Source: Powellomyces hirtus
Lineage: Eukaryota; Chytridiomycota; Chytridiomycetes; Spizellomycetales; Powellomycetaceae
Length of the DNA: 64,000 nt
Direction: 5' to 3'
NCBI GenBank assembly: GCA_025526995.1
Contig: JAHLKG010000009.1
Span: 744,001-808,000 of the forward strand
Below are positions 43,848 through 57,272 of the stretch, one piece after another. Made by a program: the position numbers and the translations under genes. Under the pieces are notes generated by a model, which searched no databases, was not told where the DNA came from, and was given only the letters and a program-made list of their open reading frames with translations. How positions within the stretch are numbered: position 1 is the first letter of the stretch; each line of letters starts with the position of its first letter.

Positions 43848-44835
43848 GGTGGTTTGGCGTAAAACCCTCTCTGCGCCTTTACAGGATACTAGACTAGACT
43901 GATAGAAAGTTACATAGACGAGAGTCTTCTTCCTACGTATTAATATGGATCAACAAACTATCGCCACCTCAGTGCAACACCCGCTTTCCTAGTCCCAGAA
44001 AAGTCTCACGCGCATGGAAGGAGAGGATTCAAGACGTGATGCCGAGGAGTGCCGGCGTTCATTTAGTTCACCAACATCCTCTCTGTTTAGCATAATTTGT
44101 GAGATTGAGCTCTTGAACCCCGGGACCAAGAGGATTACACTTCCAGGCACTTCGACAATGGAAAGTCACTGCCTTCACATCCGGCCGCTTGCCTCGGGGG
44201 TTGCATTACACGGTCGAGACCAAGAACGCCAAATCCTTCATCAGAGTTGACCAAGTCACTATCAAGCCCCGAAACTTGCTCAGCTGCGATGGGGTGATGA
44301 CAATCAGATCTTGGTCATTCTTCAAGGGTTGGGAGAACAACCGTGGATGCTTTTTTCCATGTATCAACAGCGACAAAACAGACACGTAGGAGAAACACCG
44401 ACTTTCGGGAAAAGAAGGATACACAACGACAGGCGGAAGAAAGAATACGACTAGCAGCATTGTGTGAGGCCAGCGATTGTACCGAACAAAAATGCAGAGA
44501 CTGTTTGCCAGCCGGACACACGTTTTCGACACAAATGGCGGCCACACTGTCCAATGCTGTTGATGTAGGAGACGAACAAGACACAGAATAGCCTTGTTAC
44601 ATTATGTGGATCGAGATATGGCATGTAGTTATTTTGTACGAAAGAGTGTGGGCCATTGGAATATGTAGTCAAAAACGGTTGAGAGTTTCAAATTTGCCAT
44701 TTACTGGTTCTTTTTGGTGACGGATGGATGAATTTCAAGTTTAGGAATCAGGGAAGTCGATGGGGGACGGGGGGTGGAGGAGGGATAAAATAAAACAAAC
44801 GCAACTGATCAGAACTATGTTCCATAAAATACTGC
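43848..44835. other. Convergent interval of about 1 kb
   Basis: Lies between the COQ10 and RPC1 3' ends. Plus-strand open frames exist (for example ending at 44389 and 44591) but show no ATG-anchored, splice-consistent protein that I recognise. A small unrecognised gene is possible. Confidence 0.35.
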
Positions 44836-47800
44836 TCAAAGCGCCGCTTCGAACAACGTCTCCCGTCTCGGTCCCGCCGGGTTGCCAGGGGGTAGTCTCA
44901 ACCGTCGAGTTGCCGAGTTATCCTCCACTTGGCGGAGCAACTTGAACAGACCCGTTCCAATCCCCATGGGGACACCCATGATGATGCATTCAGAGACCCC
45001 GTTGATGGTATCACGTTTGCCGTAGAAAGAAGCTTCAAAGAGATGATCGGTGGTCTTTTCGAAAGAAGCCAACATGAGCACACTGTCCTTCATCTTGGCA
45101 ATGCCGAATCGGGTGATGCCGAGGATTTCGCCCTAAATAGCCAGAACGATGTGAGCAGGAAATAAGCCACAGTAGTGTTGCGTGCTATCATCACCTTAAA
45201 CGACATCAGATCGGCCAGCAACATGACGTGTCGTTGATCGATGGTCATTCCGTGACTCTTCATCGTATACATAATTTCCTCAATAATGGTATGTCTGCGC
45301 AGAGAACCGTTGAGTCAGAATGTCCGCTTCCATCTTCGCTATAAGAGTCGTAGACATACCTAGCCGCCTCAATTCCCAGCGTCTTCATGCATTCCAGGGT
45401 ATGATTGCAAGTCGTGCGTGCACCGTCAATTCCCTCAGTGCCCATGACTTCCTTGAGACCATATCCTTCGACGAGCAAGTTGAGTCGCTTCTCAGCTTCC
45501 ACGTCGTTGATCACCGCTCGCGCGACCGTCGGTAAACCCTGCGTGACCCCAATTGTTAGTTGCGATTTCCTTCATTTGCGCATCCTGTTTCCAGACGCAG
45601 TACCTTTACGATAACCTTTGGCAGCGCTCGTTTCAGTGCTTGCAGAGCTTGATGGGCTCCAGCCAAGGATCCCTTCGAGTCCAAAACAATGCGGATAACG
45701 TCTGGAGCCTCGATTCGAATGTTCTCTTGTGGGATCTTCAGCTTCGACACGGCAATGGACCAGCGAATCGTGTTACTGTCCACTTCCAACTACGGAAATC
45801 AGCGAGCATAAATGTCAGCGGGGGTTGGCGACACAGGACCAGCAAAGAAGGCGTGTGACGAACCTGGAGTTTTTTGATAGCATCATAATCGAGCTGGATT
45901 CTCAGCGCGCATTCGAAAGGACCGATGACCTCCTGCAAATATTCAGTGATCTGTAGAACGAGCGCGTATTAAACACACAGTCTTTGTGAGCAGATGAGAT
46001 CAAAAACGTACATCTTCCAAAGTCGTCTTTTCAATTCGGCCTTTCACAACTCTCGCGGCCGCCTCAGCTCCCAAGTGCGCCGTTTTGGTCTGGTCGACTG
46101 TGCCTGTCGCTCCAGTGTCATATGAACCTGCCCTCTCAACCAGTCTTGCGGTGATGATGGGTGTCGAGATGTTTTTGGAAGCGTTGATGATTTCCTTGAT
46201 ACGGGGTACTCCAAGCGTGATGTTCATACTAGCAACACCAGCGAAATGGAAAGTCTTGAGCGTCATTTGTGTTCCTGGTTCACCGATACTCTGAGCACCG
46301 ATAGCACCAACAGCCGTGCCCGGTTCGGTCATTGCGCGGATGTACTTTTGGTAGCAGATGCCAAAGAACATGTCTAACTGTTCCTTTGTGACCTTCATTT
46401 TGAGGCCAGCGCTTTCTTCTTCAGCTTGAGTCATTTTGTACGTCTTCTCTGGAGAAACCATCCCCGGCAGACCTTTCTCAACTCGCACGGTGACGAGCTT
46501 CTCGGCGACGCTAGTTTTCATGAAGTTCCGCAAGGAATTCAGGAACTCGGAAGAACAGGCTTTTGTAAACTTCGCTGATGTCACAACCTTATCCGTCAAG
46601 CGCATGATTTCGTACGGTAGTAGTCGCATTTGCGACTGTCCGAGTCGTGCCTGGGCATTGCGCAAGTTACGCTGGAAATCGACGGGCTGGTCAGCTTCAA
46701 TGTTGGCGGGATCCAGACCATCATCACCGAACTTGAATTGGACCAGCCCTCCATTGGAGTCCCTCACGGACAGATCATAGTGCGAAACGAGATCTTCCAA
46801 AGCCTTCATCAATCGTCTTTGCATGTATCCGGTTTCAGCAGTTTTGACGGCGGTATCGACCAATCCTTCACGTCCGGACACGGCGTGGAAGAAGAATTCA
46901 GAAGGTGAGAGACCGCTGTAGAAACTGTTCGACACGAATCCCTTTGCGGCGGGGGTTTTCGAGTTTTTCGGGAAATGGGGAAGAGAGCGATCAATGAATC
47001 CGTTGGGGATACGACTTCCGGAGATAATTTGCTGTCCGACACAAGCGACCATTTGAGAAACGTTGATTTTGGAACCTTTCGATCCACAGAGGGACATGAT
47101 CAATGGCGCGTTGTACTTGTTTAATTCGCGGAAACAGGCTTGACCGACGTCATCACGAATTTTACTGAGGATGCCGGAAAGCTTAGCCTCGAGGGTCTGT
47201 TCCTCGTCACAACCCGGCTGATTGGGCAGACGGCCAGCTTTGGACAACGTGATGGTGTCGTCACAATCAGCATATCCTGTATTAACGGTGAGCTCCTTTT
47301 CTTTTCGCAGCTGAGCTCCTGGTTGCACGTCGTCGATTCCAATTGAGAAACCTTGATTGGCAAGCCATCGCGCTGAGAGTTTGGCAATCCTGTTCATGCT
47401 TTCCGCTGCACTCATGGCGCCGTAATCACGCATTACGATGTAGAACATGGAGTTTTTGTTTCCATCACCGATGATGGCTTTGTCGATGACTCCACATAAT
47501 AGTTCGCTGTTGTGAATCAGCAGCCAACCGTCGTTGGGACAGAACGTGCTATCAAATTTGTGTCCCGCGAGAGTTTTCTTCTCGCTGAACTTCACGCCTT
47601 GCCGGTCTTTCTGATCCTTGTCGAATGTTCGGCATTTCGTTGTCAGGTTGACCATGTTGGGAGAGTCTTTGTTGTGCCGCAGAAGAATGTTGAAGATCTG
47701 CTTGCCAGTCCACAACCTGACGGGTTTGAGAATGGTTGGTGGAGGTAATGTCACCTCGGTCAACGCATCGCTCATGTACGAGCAGATCAAGGTGAACTGA

Positions 47801-49624
47801 GTGCGATCATAGAATCTATCCTTCCTAGATAGCAGGTATGACGCGGTGATGAAATCTTGCGTGGCAGCAATCAAAGGCTCTCCGTTTCGGGGAGTGACAA
47901 GGTTGTTCTTCACTCCCATCAGCTGGATTGCCTCGGTCCTGGCCTCCTCTGTTTGCGGGACGTGTAAGTTCATCTCATCTCCATCGAAATCAGCGTTGTA
48001 TGGCGTGCAGACACATTCGTTGAACCTGAATGTTCTCCATGGCCTCACTTTGACGTAGTGCGAAAGAATACTAAGCTTGTGCAACGAAGGCTGTCGGTTG
48101 AACAGAACGATGTCGCCGTCCTGCAAATGTCGATCCACCACATCACCGATGCTGAGATCTTCAGCCACTCGTTTGCGATCACCGAACCGCAGATACTTTT
48201 TGTCCTTGTTAGCCTTTGTAAGATAAGTGGCACCGGGCCACTTTTCGGTGCCGTTGATAACACTCTGGCGGAGTCGCTCGATGTTGTGACTTGTGACACG
48301 TTCGGGGTATGTTAATATCTTACAGGCTCGTTCCGGCACAGCGACCTGATCGATACGCAGATTCGGATCGGGGGAAATGACAGTACGCGCTGAAAAATCG
48401 ACTCGCTTTCCCGACAGATTTCCGCGGAAACGACCATGCTTTCCTTTCAAACGTTGACAAAATCCTTTCTTGATCTTCGGCAAATTTCCCTGGAGATGCG
48501 TTGGGATTCCAGGAAGGTCGCTGGTCACATACATCGCGCACTGCAGTTGTAGATAGTCCCAGTATTCAACCAGAGATTCCGTTTTCTGACCGCTTTCAAT
48601 CAATGTCTTTATCTTGGTGTTAATCTCGATGATCTCGGATAACAGAACAGTAAGATCGTCTTCCGTACTCGAGTTCTCTTGTCCAATTGATGGCCTGATG
48701 CAAACCGGTGGCACGGGAAGGGCCGTCCAAAGATACAGCTCAGGTCTTCCCCAAATGGGATCCAGTCCCATCAACTCGCAATCCTCGTTTGTAATTTGTT
48801 CGAATAGGCGAAGAACTGCCAATGGGGTCAAATCCTCTTGCGCTCGTGAAATGAAATTAGAAATGCCTGGATCCAGTTTGGCCGCCTTTTCGAATGTCTT
48901 TCTGAATTCCGCCTCTTCTTCCGTCTTCGCTTTCCGTCTGAACTTTTCGTGTATCACTTTAAGTGCTCCGACTTTCTTCACCGTTCCGTTCGTGGCGCCA
49001 CAAGATTGGCACTTTCCGGTCTTCTTGCAGGTGGTGATGACGGATTTCAAGATCTCTTTCCGCTGTACGCCGTCAAGCGCGGGATTCCGCAATCTCCGCA
49101 AATATGATCGTCGGAGCGACTCTTCCAAAAGCACGCGACTACAAGTCTTGCAAGTCATTTGCAGGACTTGAATCATGAGCTTGAAATACCCAATATGAAA
49201 AACCGGTACGGCAAGGCGTACGACACCAAAGTGGCCTATACAGTCCTGCAACCCTTCTCCGCAGGTCTCACATTTTTTCACTTTATCGGCGACACCCTGT
49301 CAGATATATATATTAGCCTCGTTCCGGCGCTCGTACTGGTCTTCCTCGTAAAACCCACCAATCGATCGTCAAGCACTCCGAACTTGACGGAAGGCCTGTG
49401 CGATTGCGTGACATCGTATAAATCGCGTTGGAACAGCTCTAGCACCGAGAGCTTCTTTGCATCCTGAGTCGAGAACACTCCAAAGTCGATTTGTTTGCTG
49501 CGTGAGGAAGTGAATGGTAAGAGGCGATCCCACAAACTGAGAGTGCCGTTCAGGAAACTGAACCATACATCGCCTTTGGTGCAGTGTCTACCACTGGCTT
49601 TTTGGAGCTCCTAATGGTTGACAT
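44836..49624 (-). CDS. RPC1: RNA polymerase III largest subunit (RPC1/RPO31)
   Basis: This is the catalytic subunit that synthesises tRNAs, 5S rRNA and U6 RNA. The first exon (49569-49624) encodes [18 protein letters not shown] and splices to [18 protein letters not shown], followed by GVLDDRLG and the zinc-binding [16 protein letters not shown]. The main exon to about 46011 carries PEYW-like [32 protein letters not shown], and the Mg-binding loop [11 protein letters not shown]. The Pol III-type [18 protein letters not shown], the trigger-loop area [23 protein letters not shown] and [17 protein letters not shown] also lie there. Shorter C-terminal exons follow ([36 protein letters not shown]) and end in [19 protein letters not shown]. 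The GEPLIAATQ block separates it from Pol I and Pol II. It ends at 44836. Confidence 0.95.
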
Positions 49625-50457
49625 GCCTCCTCCTCCTGCTCGCTTTAGAAATCCCTCCAGGAAAGCAGTAATGGCAACTGAGCGTTCAAAGGGTCAAAAA
49701 GTTCAAAGTGCGAAGCAGCAAGTCGCCTGAATTAAGCATTGCTTCTCCAGCGTTCCGAAGAAGGTTAAATGGAGCTTTGTCATGGCGACTGCGCCACGTC
49801 CGCTGCCACTGTCCCTGATCGTACATACAACGCCGCAATAGAACATCCAAGAATCTCAGTTCCGAAGGGTCCTGGGTACATGGTGATGGAGGCCATGGGA
49901 CTCCCATTTTCCGGCCATTTCAGTGACACCGGATTGAGACAGAACAAACGGTATGGCGTGGCAGGTACTCATCTCCGGGCTTGTAAGCTCATGAGACAAG
50001 TACTCTGAGTGTTTATAACTTAAGAGTGACTCTGGCAGTGCTCAAACCATTTGGCGTTTGGATCTCCAAGACGAGAGACGGTCTATCAAAATGCCGTCAA
50101 AGAATGAAACCTCAATTTCTTCAAAAAACCATATGTATTAGGAGCTGAGTCCACCAGTGCTCTCTCATATCAACTATCAAGTGTGCTGAACGATTAGGTT
50201 GCGTCTTAGGGAATATTAAAAGCGGCATCACCGTAAACAGTCTTTGTTGAGTATTACATGAGAATTTTGACAGTAAGTTGCCCTCCGGGTTACGATCATT
50301 ATTGACGGGTGATGTGGCTGTGGCTGGCTGACTCATGCGTCACACACGGCCCTCCCTCATGCACACTTGCAGCTCACACACTCTCCTTGCTATCGATATC
50401 CTCCCAACAGTCTTCCGTCATTCAGAATATTTACCCGACAGGAAGGCAAAAGAAGCA
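49625..50457. promoter_or_regulatory. Divergent upstream region, RPC1 and raptor
   Basis: A head-to-head interval of about 830 bp. There is AT-rich sequence near 50095-50145 and a pyrimidine-rich stretch before the raptor start. No further gene is seen. Confidence 0.4.
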
Positions 50458-53400
50458 ATGCCGGCTCCCTTCAACCCCTCCCCACCACGCATGGTGCTGT
50501 CACGGACCCACAGGGAGGTAAGTATCTGTCATTTCTTGTATCCCGCACTCGAAGGAAGTCTCTGCTCCCATGCATGACTTTCTTGTTGACACTCCTGTCA
50601 CTTAGCAGGGTCGACAACCTCATAGTCCAACCGACGCTGGGTCATCGCCACATCGCTTTTTTCTCGACGAGTTTCAGCCTCCCAACTTCTATGCTGAGCG
50701 GCGGCATCTTCGAACGAAGAGAGGCTCAGACGGTGATGCGACCAAGGAGTCTTCAGCGCCTGACTGGCGAATGCGAGAACGTTTGAAGACTGTCTCGGTG
50801 GTTCTCGTGCTCTGTTTGAACATCGGAGTTGACCCACCGGATTTAGTAAAAACAAACCCGTCGGCGAAGCTCGAATGCTGGGTCGATCCCTTTTCTCTTC
50901 CGGCGGGAAAGGCGCTGGAAACAATCGGCCGCAGTCTTCAGAACCAGTATGAAGTACTTCAGCCGCGAGCTCGGTATAGGCTCTCTCTTGATCCTTCGGT
51001 AGAGGAGACAAAGAAGTTGTGCTGCTCCCTGAGACGAAATGCAAAGGAGGAGCGAATCCTGTTTCACTACAACGGTCACGGCGTCCCGAAACCAACACCG
51101 GGAGGCGAGCTTTGGGTTTTCAACAAAACATACACGCAGTACATTCCGATATCTATCTATGACGTGCAGACTTGGATTGGGTCTCCGTGTGTTTATGTCT
51201 ACGATTGCAGCAATGCCGGAAACATCCTCCACGCCTTCAACCGATTTGCAGCTCAGCGAGATGCCGAGACAGCAACAGAAGCGCGGGCATCTACTCAAAA
51301 GGATCATCCTGATCATGACAAGGAGCCGCATATACCCATGGAGGCTTGCATACAACTCGCGGCATGCCAGGCGAATGAGGTTCTGCCGATGAACCCGGAT
51401 CTACCAGCTGACGTCTTCACCAGTTGTCTCACGACCCCTTTAGAGATCGCGCTGCGATGGGCTGTCACTCAGAACCCTTTGCTGAGCTCCATATCACCAG
51501 AAATGATTATGAAGATACCTGGGCGACTGAATGACCGAAGAACACCACTTGGGGAACTTAACTGGATATTCACCGCCATCACCGACACGATAGCGTGGAC
51601 CAGTCTTCCGCATGACCTATTCAAGCGATTATATCGGCAAGACTTGATGGTCGCTGCGCTCTTTCGAAACTTCCTGCTTTCCGAACGGATAATGCGGTAT
51701 TACGGTTGTACGCCTGTGAGCTCACCTGCACTCCCCGCCACTTACCAGCACCCGATGTGGCAATCCTGGGACCTCGCGGCCGATTTCTGCGTGGCGCAGC
51801 TTCCTGCTTTGCTCGCCGAAGAGGGCGATGGCCCTCCTGTGGAATATCAGCATAGCACGTTTTTTGCTGAGCAGCTCACAGCTTTCGACGTATGGTTGTC
51901 CAAAAGCTTGACAGCCGAGAATCCTCCAGAGCAACTCCCCATCGTTCTACAAGTTCTTCTCTCACAAATTCACCGTCTTCGCGCCATGATGCTTCTCAGT
52001 CGATTCCTTGATATCGGTCCGTGGGCTGTCAATCTAGCATTGCTGGTTGGCATTTTCCCATACGTTCTGAAACTCCTCCAAAGCCCTGCCCCAGAGCTGA
52101 AGCCACTTCTAGTTTTCGTTTGGACCAAGATTTTGGTTGTGGATCGATCATGCCAAACCGATCTGTTGAAGGACAACGGCTTCATGTACTTCATCAAGAT
52201 TTTGGCATCACACTCAGCATTGCCTATGGTGCCCAATCCTTCCGGATTGCGAGCAATGTGTGCCTTCATTCTGTCAGTCTTTTGTGAGAACTTCCCGATC
52301 GGGCAATCTGCTTGTTTGAAAGGAGAGCTCGTGCCTGCTCTCATTGATCATCTTGCTGAGGAAGACCCGTTGCTCCGCCAATGGTCATGTATAGCGCTCG
52401 GTCGAGTCTGGGACGGATTCCCCGATGGTAAATGGGCGGCTGTGGAACAAAAGCTTCATGAGAAGATGTGCAGAATGCTGCGAGATCCGGTCCCAGACGT
52501 GCGCGCCGCCGCATTGTATGCACTGAGATGTCTGACCGGTGATCTGCCGCGAACCGACCATGTTATCACATTGGAAGTCCATGTCGCCAACGCAATTTTA
52601 TCAATGATCACGGACGCATCCCCTCTAGTGCGGACAGAACTTGTCCGCGCCCTCGCCAAGTTCGTACACGAGTATACGGACAACTTCGTCGCCATTGCTA
52701 CCGAAATGGCACAGGAACAAAGCAGAAACCCACCTACTTCTTCAGACGACGCGCACATCCCAGGCTCCGTTACCGGCGCATCCGACCGTTTAAACAATCT
52801 TCCCCTGATTGACGCTGCCAGTCAAACATCAACTCAAAGTTACATATGGAAAGCGATCTTGGCTCTCTCTGTTGACTCGTTCTCGGATGTAGCGGACGTG
52901 GCTACCATCGTCCTTGATTATGTCATGGCTCACGTTGTTACAAAGCTGCATCCGCCGTCGGTGCCTCAGAAAACTGTTTATGCTGATCTGGCAGGATCAG
53001 CGGTAGAGAGGATCTCGTTACAGAGCAATGCGGGCGAAGCAAAACCGCGACAAGTGAGCGTCGAGCTTCCAGCGCCTGTTGGTGCGAGTACCAAAAGGGA
53101 ATCTGCTCCGAATGGAGTGTCCAACGGTGGTAGCAGCGGCGCTCCTTCCCCTGATCTTGTCAACGATGCGGCGGGTCGGAAGAAGAAAGGTCTGATGGCC
53201 AATATCGACACGGAAGTATTCTTCGAATGGAGTTGCACTTTCTTCGCTGAGCCGCAGATGCAGGTAATACCGCAGCGCTCTGTCCTGTACCGCATACAGT
53301 CTGATATTCATTGATACTATCAGACTCCGGACGCCGATGACCCGGGTAGTGTGCGCTTCATCGAAAGACAATGGCGACGAGGACGAAATAAGGAGCTGTC

Positions 53401-54709
53401 TTCCCACACTCTTTCCACACCGCGATACCTTGGTAAGCATACATGTATCACAAGGTAACATCCGTTCGATCATTAGCTGATTTCCATGACTCTTTCCAGG
53501 AACCGAAACACTACAAGAACATGTTCGTCTCACATTCCAAGGCGCCATCGCATCTAAGATAGCGTTTCACTCATTTGAAAATCACTTGGCAACCTCGGAC
53601 GGTCATCACGAGATTAGGTAAGTCTGAGGCACTCTTTGCTAAAGTTCTTGTTTGTGTGCTCTGACACGGAGAATCATCAGGATTTACGATTACGCGGAAG
53701 AGACCCAGATGCAATGCTTTGACAACGGCAATCCGGCTGGCAGCCGCGTCACATACCTCCGTTTTGTTAATGAGAATGACCTTACCCTAGTTGCTGCTGG
53801 CTCAGGTACTATCAGTCGATAGCCCAGATACTTGAATCACTTACTCATGACCTGCTTTGAATAGACGACGGGGTTATGCAGTTGTATAACAAGCACGATG
53901 ATCCAGGACACATCAAGCGCATATCCGCCTGGAGAGCCCTTCCGGAACTGAATGTGACTAAGGGTGGCGCGGGCATGGTGGCGGATTGGCATCAGGCGTC
54001 TGGCCTCTTCCTGTGTGCGGGTGACGCTAAACTGATACGCGTGTGGGACGCGAACAAGGAAATCTGCGTGCAGACGCTGCCAACCAAAAACCTCAAATCC
54101 GTCACGTGCATGACGACTGACAGAGCCGAGGGCAACATGGTCTTTGCCGGATTTGCTGATGGCACTGTGCAGATATACGACCGACGAGAACCGCCTCTCA
54201 CGTCGTACGTACAATCACATCACCTGGTCCACAAATAGTTCCGTCAGCTAATTTATCGTCTTGTCTCCAGTGTTGTTCGCACCTATAAAGAGCATCCATC
54301 ACGCGTGCTTGCCATTCGGCAGGTAGAGTCTTCGGCAGGGCAGGATGGCAGCTCAGCCGTGATATCAGGATGTGGGACAGGCGACATCCGTGTCTGGGAT
54401 CTCCGACTCCATGAGTCGGTGCGCCACATGGATATGAGTCCCGGCCGTAATATCACTGCGTTTGACGTGCATCCCGTTGCCCCGGTCTTTGCATGCGGAA
54501 ACGAATCCGGCATTCGTATCGCCGACTGGAACCACAACCTACTTGGCACCACCCGTTACAGCGAAGGATTCCTTGCGCAGCGCATGGGGTCCGTCAATTG
54601 CGTTGCATTCCATCCCCATAGACTCGCCATCGCGGCCACGTCTTCGCTTTCACCTTGGATATCCATATACGCACTCAACAACGATCATCCGCATACTCTG
54701 GACATCTAA
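50458..54709 (+). CDS. KOG1: TORC1 scaffold subunit raptor (Kog1)
   Basis: Raptor is the TORC1 scaffold that recruits substrates and binds TOR. Seven exons (50458-50517, 50609-53263, 53324-53432, 53500-53617, 53681-53805, 53865-54204, 54271-54709) sum to 3846 bases and give 1281 residues, near the usual length. The raptor N-terminal (RNC, caspase-like) domain includes FYAERRHLRTKRG, RERLKTVSVVLVLCLNIGVD and RILFHYNGHGVPKPTPGGEL near residue 171. VYVYDCSNAGNIL lies near 217, with ACQANEVLPMNP after it. HEAT-like repeats follow (ALGRVWDGFPDGKW, DPVPDVRAAALYALRCL). From about residue 905 the C-terminal seven-bladed WD40 region reads LHLRLSEE-free PDADDPGSVRFIERQWRRGR, then FVNENDLTLVAAGS and ISGCGTGDIRVWDLR. 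The disordered stretch between carries acidic and serine-rich sequence. Confidence 0.96.
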
Positions 54710-55381
54710 AACAAGCATCATCGGAACATCCCCACAGCCTGCAATCACTCCCGCCGGCAGGGGCGCTTCCATCATTGTCGTCCCGATCGCTTTCGCTTTA
54801 CACCTGTTATATTTCTTATATGTATACATGTAAATAGTAAATGTTATTCTGGCTTTGCATACACCACTTTTTCACAGCTGCATGTTTTCCGACGCGTGAG
54901 CTCCCGCCAGCCAAGATCGCATTCTTGGCACCGTGTAAACTCAGGGCGATGGACTCAATTCCGTGGGGATTCATTCTTGCGTGGTCCTGGTTCGAACGTT
55001 CGAGACCCTAGGACTCTCGTTGTGACCTCCCCGCCCCAGCAGAAAAGAAGTGACGGCTGGGATGCTACCTGCCCAAACCCATCGTTGGAGAAAGAAGGTG
55101 CGAGGTGCGACTCTGACGACCCTTCGGCATCGGCCCCCTTACGTAAAATTGAACCACAAGCAGTTGAATGTCGTTTTGTTACATGTTAAATGGGTTTATG
55201 TTTGTTGGTGCGTTGTTTCCTCACAGAATCCCCTAAGAGGAGCAATGAAAGAAATTGCTGTTGGTGATTGAATCCAGCTATTACTTTGTAACCCATAGCA
55301 TTGTAGGCGACTTGTCCATGAAGTCCCCTGACAAATGATGTGTGATGGCAAAAGTCTTGTTTGAGGCATGCTAATGGTCGC
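54710..55381. other. Interval between raptor and the S58 peptidase remnant
   Basis: About 670 bp with 3' UTR sequence of raptor. The palindromic GGTTCGAACGTTCGAGACC sits near 54990, but no tRNA folds around it. No gene is seen. Confidence 0.4.
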
Positions 55382-56340
55382 TTAGGGGTGAATGTCCCAT
55401 TCTTCAAAGAAGGCCTTTTGGTAGAGTGGAGGCAAGTCTCTAGAACACCTAATGTGGTATAATCCACATGCCTCTGGGTTTTCCACACTATCTACAAAGT
55501 CTACATACCAGCATTTTACAAATACTTCTCCATCAATCGTTGTAATCGCTCCAAATCCAATGCTGGGAAGTCCTTTCCAACTCCCAACGGCCCCAACATA
55601 TCCTCCGCCATGCACGTGCAAGATAGCTTCCTCCGTTGCGTCTGCAGAGGCTTCAAACAGCGCGTTGATGGTAACATCCTGCACGACTTCTATGCTCTGG
55701 CCAACAGTGACATTCCATGAGAAGTCAGGTGCCCGAGGGATTTCGTGGGCAGTGGCGAAAGCAATGATGATGTCGCCAGAACTGTTGCCGCCCCAGCACT
55801 CTGAATAATCCGACCGTTGCTCGTTGGCCAGTCGTTTGCAGTTGGACGGGGTGGAGGGGCGCATCCCTGGCGAGGACGACAATGATAGAATCTTCTTTCA
55901 CTGCTTCTGGTTTCCGGTCTGACCCTTCGTCTTTGGCGCTCGCCTCGGATTTCTTCTCGGCAGCGGCTTTCTTTTCGTCTTCTTCCATCATGAGCATACC
56001 GATTGGAACACCTCCACATCTTAAGTCTCGCTTGGCCCCAATGTTAGCTTGAACCAGTGTTGCCACGGTGTAACTCCTCTTGGCCTCCGGAGATTACGCG
56101 GCTCGCACTGCCAGTTCCCGATTTGTGACCCATTGTCAACATCCCAGTTCCACCGCCAGTACGCCCACTTGTGGAGCGACATGACGATGTACGTCCATAA
56201 GGCGTCGGTGCGCTTGGTCTTCTTGTAGCCTTCCAGTTTCGCAACCAAGTTGTCAAAGACGTACGCGTAGTATGGCGCAAAGATGGACTTGAGACAAGAA
56301 GAACCTTTCCCCCTCCCATTCTTCACCTTCCCACACCCCA
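55382..56340 (-). pseudogene. Frame-broken remnant of a DmpA-type (peptidase family S58) aminopeptidase
   Basis: Family S58 enzymes are self-cleaving aminopeptidases. Recognisable blocks occur in correct order but in alternating frames. RHVAPQVGVLA is in one frame; GGGTGMLTMGHKSGTGSAS is in a second; VATLVQANIGAKRDLRCGG to DSIIVVLARDAPLHPVQL is in a third. Then RATVGLFRVLG follows, and GGNSSGDIIIAFATAHEIPR is in yet another frame, running on to TINALFEASADATEEAIL and a stop at 55382. The Ser of NSSGD would be the catalytic residue. At least three to four single-base shifts separate the blocks (about 56160, 56080, 55850 and 55800), too close for introns. The N-terminal half of the family is absent; MTQ2 starts 10 bp beyond. 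It is either a true pseudogene or a poorly sequenced gene. Confidence 0.7.
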
Positions 56341-56349
56341 CTGCTCACC

Positions 56350-57061
56350 ATGTCACATCCCACCCCTTCTCTCTCGCACTTCAAACGCTCCGACTACCAG
56401 CACATCTACGAGCCCGCCGAAGACACTTTTCTCTTCCTTGACGCGCTAGAAAAAGAACAAGGCTTCCTCACAGACCTCAACCCAACAGTGTGTCTGGAAA
56501 TTGGGTCGGGGTCGGGGTGTGTCAGCACGTTTTTGGCGACGTTAATTGGGGGGAGTGGGACACGTAAGTAAGGGGTACAGTCGTCGGGGCAGTTGCTTTT
56601 TTTATAGAAGTATGGAATGTTTAATGATTTTTTCCATAGTGTTTTTGACTACGGATATAAATCCACGTGCCAACGCCGCCACCCTCTCCACTGCTCACCA
56701 CAACCACATCCCTCTCGACGCTCTCCGCTGCGACCTCCTCCCTTCTCTCCGCCACACCATCGACATTCTTCTTTTCAATCCGCCCTACGTCGTCACCCCA
56801 TCGAGTGAAGTCGGAACCCACTCGATTGTCGCCTCTTGGGCGGGCGGAATCGACGGTCGCGAAGTGATCGACCGCGTATTGCCGGTCGTGGATGGGGCGC
56901 TGAGTAAGCGGGGTGTGTTTTATATGGTGGTGGTGAATGAGAATAGACCAGAGGAGATTGCAGAGAGGATGAGGATGTGCGGGTTTGGGATGGAGGTTGT
57001 GTTGGGACGACGTGCGGGGAATGAGGGGTTGAAGATATTGAAGTTTGCGAGACAGGCGTGA
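56350..57061 (+). CDS. MTQ2: eRF1 glutamine methyltransferase catalytic subunit (Mtq2/N6AMT1)
   Basis: With Trm112 this enzyme methylates the GGQ glutamine of release factor eRF1. Two exons (56350-56563, 56640-57061) join in frame to 211 residues. The first has YEPAEDTFLFLDALE and the SAM-binding CLEIGSGSGCVSTFL. The second has TTDINPRANAATL and the catalytic NPPY motif in ILLFNPPYVVTPSSEV. WAGGIDGREVIDRVLPVV, YMVVVNENRPEEI and RRAGNEGLKILKF complete it, all typical of HemK2. The intron is GT-AG. Length is ordinary. Confidence 0.94.
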
Positions 57062-57272
57062 GGAGGGGTTTGTCATTGCGGGTATAGATGATGCCGAGAT
57101 CCCGCATACTGGCAACCACTTCTCCGGATTCCGCCTTCAAATCGCCTGATGTCGTGAATATCCGGATGTTGAGAAAATAATTGAGTATACAAAGAAAAAA
57201 AACAATCAAATAAGGCCGTCGGCCAGGCTTAAGGTCAAGAGTGTGTGCTAATCTATGGTTGTTATAAGTTGC

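Noticed and set aside
44343..44591. An 82-residue plus-strand frame between COQ10 and RPC1
   Set aside because: Low-complexity, charged sequence with no recognised motif and no consistent splice partners.
54975..55010. GGTTCGAACGTTCGAGACC, resembling a tRNA T-loop
   Set aside because: It is a simple palindrome; flanking sequence does not fold into a cloverleaf.
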